Numbered from the stretch's first letter, positions 1 through 9,800 are shown. The stretch is DNA of 17,810 bases from Tieghemiomyces parasiticus (GCA_027575765.1 JANBPT010000964.1:1-17810), one strand, 5' to 3'. Program-made: numbers and translations. Notes: a model not told the origin generated them from the letters alone.

Positions 1-291
1 AGCCTTCTTCCAGCATCATCCATGTCCCCTGCAAGGAAGCGCGCTCCTAGCCACTCACCAGAGATGAGTCCGCCCTCCCACATCCATAGGCGAAGTAAAC
101 AACTCAGGGTGGGCCCCACTGGGCAAGGTACCCAACAGGCAGAGTCTGACTCAGACCTAGAGGGAGGACTCCCAGGCCATGTTAACTTTCCCTCCAAAAC
201 CAACCCTCAGTCTACCCCTTTGCCAGATCCAAGCCCCACTAGACCTGCTATCTCAGCCTTGGAGGAAGGAGCAGACAACCATCACGGATAG
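1..291 (+). CDS. Partial unrecognised reading frame at the left edge
   Basis: Frame 1 is open from the first base to a TAG at 289-291, with the first ATG at 22. The peptide is rich in Ser, Pro, Gly and Gln with a basic start and no domain I recognise. Codon choice lacks the strong GC bias of the kinase gene. Just before the stop, frame 2 opens and stays open until a TAA inside the inverted-repeat arm that begins at 354; it reads like continuing protein (for example TRYAQALAIVHSQLARRVL). A frameshifted retroelement or transposon reading frame is therefore possible. It lies next to two mobile-element remnants, which favours a transposon origin over a host gene. It may also be chance, because the start lies outside the window. 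Confidence 0.22.
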   Translation, partial: SLLPASSMSPARKRAPSHSPEMSPPSHIHRRSKQLRVGPTGQGTQQAESDSDLEGGLPGHVNFPSKTNPQSTPLPDPSPTRPAISALEEGADNHHG

Positions 292-353
292 CACCACCAC
301 CAGGTATGCCCAAGCCTTGGCAATTGTGCACAGCCAGCTGGCCCGGCGTGTTC

Positions 354-491
354 TGTAACCGAAAGGAAAGGGAAAGGGGAATCAGCTCACTTCTGCCCCT
401 GGTAGGTTGTAGGCTATTAATGGACCACTCATGGGTAATTCCAATTCCTCAGAGAGCGAGCATGACATCAAAACAACCTAGAAAAGAAAAG
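354..491 (+). repeat. Left arm of the long inverted repeat
   Basis: This arm matches the reverse complement of the right arm. The first 116 bases align without gaps with 8 mismatches, and the next 22 bases (470-491) keep about 16 matches. The sharp outer boundary at the TGTAAC end and the fading inner boundary are what true terminal inverted repeats show. Confidence 0.75.
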
Positions 492-832
492 AATGTGTAA
501 CATAGTAGGGCAAGTGGGCAGTGTAATCAGGTTGGCAAGGTGGCCATAAGCGAGGGGGCAATTAGAGGTAAAAGTTTTATTTAATTTGCAGATAAGTCTT
601 CAAATAGGGTTGGGTGCACAGGTCACTATATATATGTTCGCCTGGGGGTGGAGTAGAGTTTTCGCCGGCAAGGTAAAAGGAGGGGAGAGGGAAGCCGTTT
701 GGCATCCAGAAGGGAGAACATTCCTTTTCTCATTGCCCAGCGGAATGTCAATTTTCCGGAATTAAACGTGCTTGTTGAGCGCAGCTAGTGAGTCCTTAGA
801 TCGAAAGGGGGGAGGAGAGGGGTGGATCCTCT

Positions 833-970
833 CTTTTCTTTCCCTGGTCATTTGGATATCATACTCACTCTCTGAGGAATTGGAATTTCCCATGGGTGGT
901 CCATAAATAGCCTAAAACCTACCAGGGGCAGAAGTGAGCTGATTCCCCTTTCCCTTTACTTTCGGTTACA
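833..970 (-). repeat. Right arm of the long inverted repeat
   Basis: This is the inverted copy of the left arm. Its outer end, GGTTACA, finishes at 970, and the next bases already read as the linker and second helix-turn-helix of a mariner transposase. Differences between the arms are mixed and not only C-to-T changes, so they do not suggest RIP-type mutation. Confidence 0.75.
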
Positions 971-1801
971 ATCCTGAGACGGCTGGAGGAAGACCCTTGA
1001 CTGACTGCTGAGCAGCTGGCCCATGCCTGCCACACTTCCCCTAGTACTGCGTGTAAAGTCCTGCGCAGGGACTTGGGGCTACACAGCTATTTTTAGTGCT
1101 GGATTCCCCACAACCTCATCAGCAACCATTGCTACAGGCAGGTATGTTTAACCACCGTGTTCCTGGAAAAATTTGACAGGGCCAGTGACTACCTGCTGGA
1201 CTCCATTGTCACAGGAATGAGACTTGGGCGTACTTTTATGATCCCCCTGCCGGCTCCAATTGCTGGAGGAGGTTTCCTACTGGTGGCGCTGTTCCAACTG
1301 AGACCCGCCAATGCCGTATAACGCCCAAGGTGATATTGATTATTTATTTTACCAGGCGTGGCCTATTACACCTGAGCGTCATGCCCCCAGGTGTCAAGGT
1401 TTCCGCCAAACTCTATGTAGAGTATGGGTTGAAGCCTATGGTCCAGGCCTGAGTGGAGGCATGCGGAAGCCTATACTGTCACCCCCCCCCCCCTGCGGCT
1501 TCACCATGATAATGCATCACCGCCTTGCGCTGCAGCTACCCAGACCTACATTTCCGACTCTAAACTCAAACTTCTGCCAGCCCCTCCCTACAGTCCTGAT
1601 CTGGCCCCCTGCGACTTCTGGCTATCTAGGAATATCAAACAGCGGCTGAGGGGCAAGGAGTTCAACACAGTGGAGGCGGTCGTGTGCGCCTGGCCATTGC
1701 AGTTAGCCAGGCTCCAGCCAAATGACTATAGAGCCTGTTTTGATAGATGGATAGAAAGGGCTCGCCAAGTGGTGCAGAGTGGTGGCAGCTATATTGAATA
1801 A
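971..1801 (+). mobile_element. Decayed mariner (DD34D) transposase remnant
   Basis: Three frames together read as the C-terminal two thirds of a mariner transposase. Frame 2 (971-1216) holds the second DNA-binding helix-turn-helix (LTAEQLAHACHTSPSTACKVL), then WIPHNL and LDSIVTG. Frame 1 (1219-1449) continues with ETWAYFYDPP, and MPPGVKVSAKLYVEYGL. Frame 2 again (1499-1801) carries LHHDNAS, APPYSPDLAPCDFWL and a natural stop at 1799-1801. The second and third catalytic aspartates (1508-1510 and 1613-1615) are kept exactly 34 residues apart, the mariner signature. Damage: stops at 998 and 1094, one base missing in the first catalytic Asp codon (GDETW) at 1217-1218, a stop at 1450, and a frame change near the C12 run at 1482-1493. 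The paired-type N-terminal helix-turn-helix is absent. Non-functional copy. Confidence 0.85.
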
Positions 1802-3449
1802 ACATCATTTGACTTGGAAATTCTTACAATGTTTGGTAGAATCTATATGGTTTTCACATTAGCAAATGCAGTAAAGTGATGTAAACAATACCTCAATATT
1901 GATAATAAGGAATCAACCCAAAGTGTGGTTGGGGGGCTGTTTCGTTAGTGAGAGGTTTGCTAGGTTCTAATGAGAAAGGTCCACCGTTCTTTTCTCCTAG
2001 GATAAAGCCAGGGGGGGGAGAGGTGCTCCTATCAAAGCTGCTAGTTGGTTAGCCCGGGTAGGGCTGTCCTCCAGGTGGTGGTGATTGGCAATCCCCGCCT
2101 CATCTGGTGACAGAGAATGCAAGCAGTTGTATCAGAAAAGAGCAATGGCTGCTGGACATCAATCGGATGACAACAGAAGGTTACTTGGAGGTAAGCCATG
2201 AGCACCATTAGGTTTTTACCTGGATTTTTATAATTTTTGATACAACTGCTTTGCTGCTTTGTGTATTCCTAGACTTCATCCATAGTGCCAGTGCCCTGGG
2301 TCTCAAGCTATGACTGTCGCAAGGATCTTTAGGCATCTATAATTGTGATGTAATTGCTTTTTTGATTTAGGCTACGCTGTAAGGAATTGGATGATATTTT
2401 TTGCCGAGGGAGGATGTGTGCAATTATTTGAAGGCTTGGAGCGATAGGCCACCCTGCAAAGGTGGTGGAGCCAAGACTGTGGCTAATCCTCCAGTCAGTG
2501 GAGCCATGGCTTCCTGCCCAGCGACTCTTCTCAAACATTACAGGGTCTTTTTCTTCCTTTGATGGTGATAGCTCTGATGCTAAAACTCCCGGAGTGTTAA
2601 GCACACCGTCAGAATACAACATGGCACTTGTAGAGGTCATTGTCACCATATTGGCTGTCCAAGACTACAATGTAGGGTTTAGCTGCAGTTCCCATAAACC
2701 ACTATTGGGAGCTTTGAGCCTACCAATGCGGATGATGACCCGCCAAGCCTTCCTTCTCCGCATTTTATTTGGATGTCACCTCTGCCATCTCCACCTATGT
2801 TGGATATCGCGCTTTCAATTTCTACTTAGGGCTGTTGTCGCACCTTCCCACTATATCTATACATACCTGGCCCGCACAGCTATATACATGCATCCTTGAG
2901 AGTTTTCCTATCAGTATCATGCTCATACTGCTCACACCCGTTAACCCAGACTTTACCAAACCAAGCGTCTATGGCCCTCTTGGACTTCTCCTCCAGTTTG
3001 ACACTTTGCTTTCTTTTTATTACTCAACAGCACATACCAATTGCCACCTTGCAATAGCCTCCCGCCTCTCTTGGGGAACCTCTCGCACCCACCTCTACTC
3101 ACCTGACTGGTTCCCATCCATTTTATAGGAACCACATGATCCTCTGTGGGGAATTATGAGTGGACTGCTGCAAAAAATAAATAAATTTACAAACGTATTA
3201 TTTATGATGCTCTTTGGGGTAGCCGGGCCGGTAAGTTCCAATGAACCATTTGAAAGAGGTCTGTCATAGGGCTCCATCATTATATTTTAGGATGTATATT
3301 ACGGTACGAGGCACAGGGAATGAATTGGCTTGGGGAAACGGACGGGGCGGAACTAGGCACGAAACCTGGGACCGTGGAAATAGAGGTTGAGAATTTGAAA
3401 TACAAGAGGTGCTATAAAGAGAGCAAGAAAATACAATGAGCATACCCCT
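1802..3449. other. Anonymous repeat-like or intergenic sequence
   Basis: No protein I recognise is encoded here. The sequence is visibly more AT-rich than the kinase region. Several short frames exist (for example plus frames at 2462-2899 and 2769-3128 that begin at GTG or TTG) but they lack domains and look like chance. One segment, 2062-2332, resembles two exons flanking an 82-base intron and is listed separately. An A-rich stretch with AATAAATAAA lies at 3175-3186. This interval separates the mobile-element cluster from the 3' end of the minus-strand gene ending at 3450. Confidence 0.5.
2062..2332 (+). other. Possible two-exon coding fragment, unrecognised
   Basis: After a TAG at 2059, a frame stays open to GAG at 2190, followed by GTAAGC. 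An intron-like segment at 2191-2272 ends TTCCTAG. Removing it lets the same phase continue 2273-2332 to a TAG. The joined reading gives about 62 residues including CIRKEQWLLDINRMTTEGYL, which looks more protein-like than its surroundings. There is no good start codon, so it would be an internal or terminal exon, possibly of another degraded transposon. A 13-base perfect dyad, AGCAGTTGTATCA at 2122-2134 and its complement at 2238-2250, pairs the first exon with the intron. I do not recognise the peptide. Confidence 0.2.
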
Positions 3450-5005
3450 CTAATCAATGAGAATCTCGTGCACGTTCATATCTTCGGTGCCGGCAGTCCA
3501 CAGCACGGTATACTCGGGCGGAAGAGAGGCAGTTGGAGTAGTATATGGTTGATAACTGACTCGCATACCGCGCTGGCGGCGCAGGGCGCGTGAGGAGGAG
3601 GAGGAAGAGGAGGAGGGCGACAACGACTGGGAGCCCTGGGGGTAATCGTAGTGTGTCGATGTCGCCAGGGGCGAGGATGCCGAAGCGGAGGAGGAACAGG
3701 ACGATACCTGCTGGGACCCGACTTCGTCGTCGCTATCGTCGTTGTCGACAGCCATTGCTCTTTCCAGACGGCAATAATTAGTCCAGTGGCGGTAGTGTGG
3801 CGAGTAAGGCGAAATAAAGGCCTCGTGGTTCCAGATGAAGTTGTTGGATCGCAACGGAATCAGTACCGATGAGCGGTCGCACTCGTTGACCAGCTCAAGG
3901 TAGAAGGAGTCGTCAGGGCGGGCAGCCTCGTTGGGTAACAGGATAGCGGGCGGGGAGGGCTTACGGCAGGCTGCCTGCTAACGTTGAAGCAAAACAAGAG
4001 GAAGGGATAGCGATAAACCGGGAGGGTCACGATTAGTTGCTATAGCTTTGATTTGATGCGGTTGGCTGGTAGCAGCAGAGGAGGTATGCGGCTCCGAGGC
4101 GAGCCAAGCTCAAGGGCAGTGCCTAGGCCCTCTGGCCCACCGGGCACAAGGATTTCGACACAGCCTGTATTACCATGTCGCGTACGGACTAGAGAATAAA
4201 GAGGGGAGAATCCACTTCGCCCGCAAACCGGGGGTTCCGGGACCATTGTAACCCAGCCCTTCCCAGCCAACATGATGTTGCGGACGCGGGTGGGCAGGGC
4301 CATATGGCCCGCATTTCACCGACCGTGTAGGTCGCACCCCCTCCAGAGCCTTGGCGATATGCCCTCCTGTCACATCACCCAAGGGCCGGATCGACCCTGT
4401 CATCTCTTCTCTTCGCTCTTTCTTCACGGCCGAGGGGATGCGGGACAGATAAAAGGCGTGGCTCAAGGCACCATGGTAGGGTCAGGAGACGGGATGATAG
4501 TCCAATTCGTCAATCCCGCGCAGCTTCACTATCCCTCTCTCCGACCTGGAGCCCCCCCCCCTCCGCCTCGTCCACAACTTCTCAACCATAACCGTCCGTC
4601 GCTTACCTTGCCCAAGCGCTTGGCCGACAGCTTCGATGTCTTAGCGATCCCCACCGAGTCATCATGGCTGGTATTACATTCAGTCCCGTCCCGACCCTCC
4701 AACGACCCGGCGCCTTCATCGGGCGCATACACGGCCTCGGTTTCTGCTGCTTCTTCTGCGCCACTGTCATTGTCGTGCAGGCACTCCGAGACAGAAGCGT
4801 TGTAGGTGGAGTCGGAGGTGGCGGAGAGCCAACGACGACGGGCACGCAGAGACGTTGGCGGCTTCATAGGACTAAAACGAAACTTGGGGAACGGCGAGGC
4901 CAGAGACGTCGACAGAATAGTGTTGGCCCGTGGGCGTGGCTGCGGTCCACCCGCCACCGTTCCGGGAATGTGAGGCGGGGTGTGGCGAGAATCGGGGGAA
5001 GCCAT
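3450..5005 (-). CDS. Unrecognised spliced gene with acidic and poly-Ser regions
   Basis: Proposed exons on the minus strand are 5005-4607, 4421-4320 and 3974-3450, giving 341 residues. The start is an ATG at 5005 downstream of a pyrimidine-rich leader. The first donor is excellent (AAG|GTAAGC, phase 0 after residue 133). The last acceptor, TTAGCAG, follows a branch-like CTAAT and a pyrimidine tract; AG at 3978 is an equally good alternative that adds one Gln. Exon 2 is the weakest part, chosen because KERREEMTGSIRPLGDV reads well and joins in phase 0 on both sides. Residues 1-60 are Pro-rich and then basic (SLRARRRWL), 70-112 are acidic. Exon 3 has a compact aromatic part (DDSFYLELVNECDRSSVLIP, FIWNHEAFISPYSPHYRHW), then DNDDSDDE and an eight-Ser run. 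No signal peptide, membrane span or known domain is visible, and I assign no function. Confidence 0.5.
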
Positions 5006-6856
5006 AGTAGCTTGATTAGACGCTACGAAAGGGGAGGGTGGTGTGTGTGGGGGGGGGGGTTCGTGAGGTGATACTGGTGGAGCTGTTGAGCTGGTAAGCG
5101 AAGGACCCGTAAAGCGGAAGCTGAATAAGCGGGTGGGCCTAGAAGGGCTACTAAGCCCCGGTAAAGCTTGGAGGCACGACAGCGGGTGGAGTGCCGAAGT
5201 GGCAAATGAACTACCGGGCTTAGGGCGCACTTGTGGGATGAGGAGGCAGGGGTTAGGTAGTTGTGGATAGCGAAGGGCGGTTGGGTAAGGTGGAAGGGTG
5301 GGGTGTCGGAGCAAGACCTCAAGGAGACAGCCAGGTGGTTCCAAGGGAAGTAGAGGGGACGCTCAGGAAAGGTAGTCCAAGGCAGGGAATGCAGGCCACC
5401 GGGTCAGCTGCGGCGCTCATTCCCTGTCGAGGGTGTGCTAAAGGGGGAGAGAGTGTGTGTGTGCGCTTTTGGCTACGAGCCTCGGCATGACCGAGGGGCG
5501 GGCTGTTGGCGAATGAGAGCCAGAGTGAATAGGAGAGGCCGGCTGGCGACAGCGAGTGCACCGGTATGAGAGGAGTGCTGGGGGGGGGGGAAGGGTGCTA
5601 GTGATGGCAGGTAGGCAAGGAGGGAGGGGAGGAACGATTTGTGCTGCAGCGTGCATATGATCACAGGCGAATGGCCTGCGGGTGAATCACCAAAAAAGGG
5701 GGATCCGGCCGGGTAAAGTTGGCCACCAGCGGTCACAAGGGCGAGAGGTAAGGGATCCCACGGCCATCCACCGCCATTCCTATTTTGACTACCTGTCGAG
5801 CCGAATAGCCTAATGCCTTGCGTCGGTGGCCGCCGGGGTCTCTCCCTCGCCCACCCCCTTGGAGCGTCTAAATCGGCAGGCCCTGTCAGTGACTGCCTTA
5901 GCCCCACAAGTGACAGGGATTCGCTTGATAGGCCGTCGTCCACCGTGCCTGGCTGAACTGGGTATCGGCTTCAGGGGGGAGGGGACGTTGATGGTGATTC
6001 GCCAGATAGTACCATCTAACGTTGCTGTGCATGCTGGCGCCTCGCAAGTGATAAGGGACCGGCGAAACTAGGCCTGACGGTCCAGTAGTCTCAGCGTATC
6101 CGGGCTGGGGATATGTAATAGTGTGCGCGTATCAGTCGCACAGGCCAGCCCAGTGCCCCCCCTCTCACCAGACGTACAGGGCTTGCTGGCCGTTCGGCAA
6201 GGCGTTACCGTCATTGCATTCCACGATGCGCCCTACCCTAACCGATCGGCTCGGCTTATAGTGAGAGATGGGGGGGGGGGTGGACAGAGGGGCTGGTGAA
6301 ACTGAACCTGCCACCTTTATGCGACGGCCTCACCGATGGTATATTACTCGCAATCCTCGACACACGCCTCTCATTAATCTAAAAATAACCACACCAGCCC
6401 TCAATTATGCAGAGGCAGCCAATTACTTTATTGCATCTTCCGGGCGTTGGAGGTCGGAAGCAGCATTCAAGAACCAAGCACCAATGAACCAGACGCTTAA
6501 CGGCGCATTGAAAGCCGTACGAGCGGAGAACAGGGAAAAGGACCGCAATATAGATTTGATCGCTACGACGAAAAAAAAAGCGGCTCGGTTTCGGCATGCA
6601 GTCCTCCTCCCGTGTGAATGATATTAGGTATGAAGTAATAGAATGTAGGCGCGCGCGAGCGAGTGCAATAGAAGGATGAAGGGAGAGAGGAGGGTAATAA
6701 TGAGCCCAAGGAAGGAATAAAAAGCAAGTAATGGAGTGAACGGTTGAAAGATGGATGGGATGGGGAGGGGGAAAACATCAGTGTAATGAGTAGAAGATTT
6801 CAAAAGGATTATAAAAATAAAATAAAATGATAATGACTTGTGAACCGGGTCCTCGC
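5006..6856. other. Intergenic region: promoter of the 3450-5005 gene and 3' flank of the kinase
   Basis: No gene is supported here. From 5006 to about 5660 the plus strand is G-rich, so the transcript strand of the minus-strand gene is C/T-rich, as in many fungal promoters and leaders. Three separate 11-base G runs lie at 5049-5059, 5580-5590 and 6270-6280. The frames at 5826-6071 (GTG start) and 6268-6621 (ATG start) have no domain or compositional support. An A-rich plus-strand stretch at 6810-6832 makes the kinase transcript U-rich 25-45 bases after its stop, a plausible 3'-end processing element although no AATAAA is present there. Confidence 0.55.
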
Positions 6857-9800
6857 CTACTGGGTGGCGGCCGGGGCCTCGGTCGGCGTGGCATTCCCGT
6901 TCCCGTTACCGCGGTTCCGGGTCAGTAAGAATGAAGCGTTCTTGATGGTTGACACGATAGACGTCGAATGGGCACGCGACCGGCCGGTCCGTCCAGCTGA
7001 CGGCTGGGGCTTGGCGCCCCGCTCCTTATCTACTTCGGCTAGAGCCGGCCCGGCTGCCTTTTGTTTCATCGGGGGTGTCTGCTGTTGGTCGGGCTCGGCT
7101 GGTTGCGTCAGCTCACTGGCCAACGGCGACGGTGTCTGGGGCTCATGACCGTTGACATGTGAGGACCCCGCCGACGACGTATCGGAGGCGGACGAATCAG
7201 AATCGTCAGATTTATCCGTCGATCGGGTCACCGAGTGCAGGCTCGGGGTCAGGGTAGCTCGGGTTGAACTTAAGAAGTTGGTGGCCGAGTGGGTAGACAT
7301 GGAGTGACGGCGGTGGTTTGGGTATACTGAAGACGAGGAGGCCGGCGGACGGTAGTACGGGTATTCGTCCGTGGTGTTGTCGGCGGTATCCGTCGCCCGT
7401 GTGGAGGGGGGCGCTGCCGAAGTCGGCCGGTAGTGGTAATCCGCGCCCGCTACTGAGATCGAAGGGGAAATGGCCGTCAAAATCGGCGTAAGCGGAGGCA
7501 GGTCGCCATCCATACGCCCACGGCGTACAGTGGCTGCGGTTTGGGTTGGATTGCCTGACACTTTGCGCTTGGAATGACCAGCAGCGGACTCCTTGCGATC
7601 TCTCTGTTTCGCTTCCTTCAGCGGAGACGGGGCGGTCGTGACAGCGGCAGCTTCAGCCTTGGTCCGGTCGGAACGGGACTTGACGGCTTTCGGCTTGTCG
7701 GGTCCACTGGGACCAAAGATCTCCTTGAGACTGGGAGCGTGCTTGGCGTCTGTGCTACTGCGGGCCATGAAGCGACCGACCCCCGTATTGGCGGAGAAGA
7801 GGTGGGACGGGTGAAAGATTGATCCGCGCTTATTCGACCGGGTGCCGGCCGCGGTAGTACTGTCCACGTCAGACGAGACGGCGGCGACGGTCTGACGCTT
7901 TCCAAAGGTCACACTAGCGCGGCTGGGTGGGGCTGTCGCCTCGTTTAGAGCGCGGGTCGCAGCGGCCCCCACGGCACCTCCCACCGTTTTGAACGGCACG
8001 TCCCGCTTGCTAGGGGTGAGGGCGTCGCCAGCGGGATGAGCCACTGGATCAGTTGTGCCATTACGACCGGATAGATCGAGACGCTTGAAAAACTCGTTGT
8101 ACAGAAACTTATAGGACCAGATATTGCCACGCTGGCGCCGCACTCGGACAGTGAGGAGGTGGGGGAGGTTCTTAAGCTTACAAATATCGATTGTGAGCCG
8201 GACTTCGCCGCCCGCGTCCACGTACAGCTCGCCATACACTGGTTCGGCTCGCTCGGTGATAGTGCGGAGCGCGACCGACCGCGGTGACTCCCCGGAATGC
8301 ACTGACAGGTGGTCACGGGACTGGTTAAGCAGGGAATGGACGGATGAATCATGTGAGGACCGCGGCCCGGCCGTTGCCGTCGCTGCCAATGCTGCCGAGG
8401 CGGCTGCGGAAGATGATTGTGACACATTTCGCTGGGATGCGGCAGAGACGGTGCCGGTGGACTGGTTGCGGCGGTGGTCTGGGATCGGATCGTGGGAGGC
8501 TCGGGTGGCCTGCAGACGATCGAGTGAGGAGTGCGGGGAAGACACCCGGTTGGTGGGAGCAGTGTGGGACTCGGCGGATGACCGCTTAGCCAGGGCCGTA
8601 GTAGAAATTCCCTTGGCGACCCCAGGGGGAGCGGACCGGGAGGGGCTGTGCTGTCCGAATGGTAGGAATCGCATAAAGGCGCTCTGTCGCTTAGGCCGGC
8701 CGGTAGTGGCTGCCACTGCGGCGGGGGGCAGCCCTGAGGAACCCGGCGGGGTCTGGTTACGCGACAGGTCCATACTGGCGCGCGAGGTCGGAGTGGGGTC
8801 AACCCCGTGGCGCGGCAGGTCGGCCCGAGATTCGGAGGCCAGTGAAGTGGTCTTGCTGTGGCCGATCGCTTGGGTGAGACGGCTGAACACCCCGTGGGAA
8901 CTGGTAAGATTTGTGACCCTCGTGTGGCTGATACTGGGCCGGGAGACTGCCCCGGCGGCAGTGGTCTCCGAGGCCGCTGCAGCGGGGGCCTGGGGCCCGC
9001 CGCGGGCCGGGCGGATGCACTTGAGCTTGTAATCGGTTTCCTTGTAGACCTCGAGGCCCATGCTGAAGGCGGTCCGCTTGACCATCTGGAAGATCTCATC
9101 GGGAGTCTGAGTAGTGAGCGAGTCTTGGTCGACAGCACCGCGGTGCAAACGGAGGCGAGGGTTGTCCTCGGATACGTCGGCCTTGCGTGCCGTACTGGGA
9201 AGCTGGTCGCCACTGATGGCGGCGGCGGGGTTTTCAGAGACAGTCTCGTCACTCCGCGATGGGGGGTGGGCCTTGCGACGCAGCCAGTCCACTACACGAC
9301 GAGCCGGATTTGCGGAGACTGGCCGGTCAGAGCCATCCGCGTCGGCCGACTCCTGTAGCGGAGACAGGGCGGCGAGCGACGTGCCGGTGACGAGGACGCT
9401 GTGGGCCTTACGCCGCTTGGCTTGGAATGCAGTGGGGGAGGTTTCGGCGGGCTTATCCAGCGGGACGTCGATAATTTCCACCTCAGGCTTGCGCTCGTCC
9501 GTGGGACCCGGGGTGGTGACCACATCGCCGAGCGAGGCGGCTGAATCAGTAGTCGCGTTCTCACGAGCATGGGCGGCGGGGACTTCGGCAGCCGGCTGCT
9601 CCTGGGAATCAGCAAGCTGGGGGGTGTGGTCGACATCAGGAATCTCGTGCGGATCGAGCGGACTATCGGCGCGCACAGACTCGGGCGTCGCCAGCGACTC
9701 AGACACATCAGGCAACGGAGGAGAAGCGGGCTGAATTTCATCAGATGCAACCGATCGGATCTCCGGATTCGTAGACACAGGCGACAGGGGAGACACTTCC

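Larger units (their letters stand above)
354..970. mobile_element. Foldback (MITE-like) element with long terminal inverted repeats
   Basis: A 617-base unit is bounded by TGTAACCGAAAG at the left and its complement CTTTCGGTTACA at the right. The two arms (354-469 and 855-970) are inverted copies that align without gaps; I count 108 of 116 matching bases. Weaker similarity continues inward to about 491 and 833. The roughly 340-base centre contains no convincing reading frame, so the element would be non-autonomous. No clear target-site duplication is seen: the left flank ends ...gtgttc and the right flank begins atcctg.... The right end sits exactly where recognisable mariner sequence begins, suggesting insertion into, or rearrangement with, that element. 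I cannot assign a superfamily from the ends alone. Confidence 0.7.

Noticed and set aside
354..970. RIP-type mutation of the inverted repeats
   Set aside because: Differences between the arms include G/T, A/T and C/T changes in both directions, not a consistent C-to-T pattern.
4272..4805. 177-codon plus-strand frame
   Set aside because: It runs antisense across exons 1 and 2 and the intron of the minus-strand gene. It has no domain and weaker splice and start context than the minus-strand model.
8124..9032. 302-codon antisense frame on the plus strand
   Set aside because: It lies fully within the kinase coding sequence; biased GC codon use on one strand produces long opposite-strand frames. 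There is no independent support.
7945..9252. 435-codon frame on the minus strand inside the kinase exon
   Set aside because: It is an out-of-phase shadow of the kinase exon. High GC and low stop frequency explain its length, and its Pro/Arg/Ser-rich translation has no domain.
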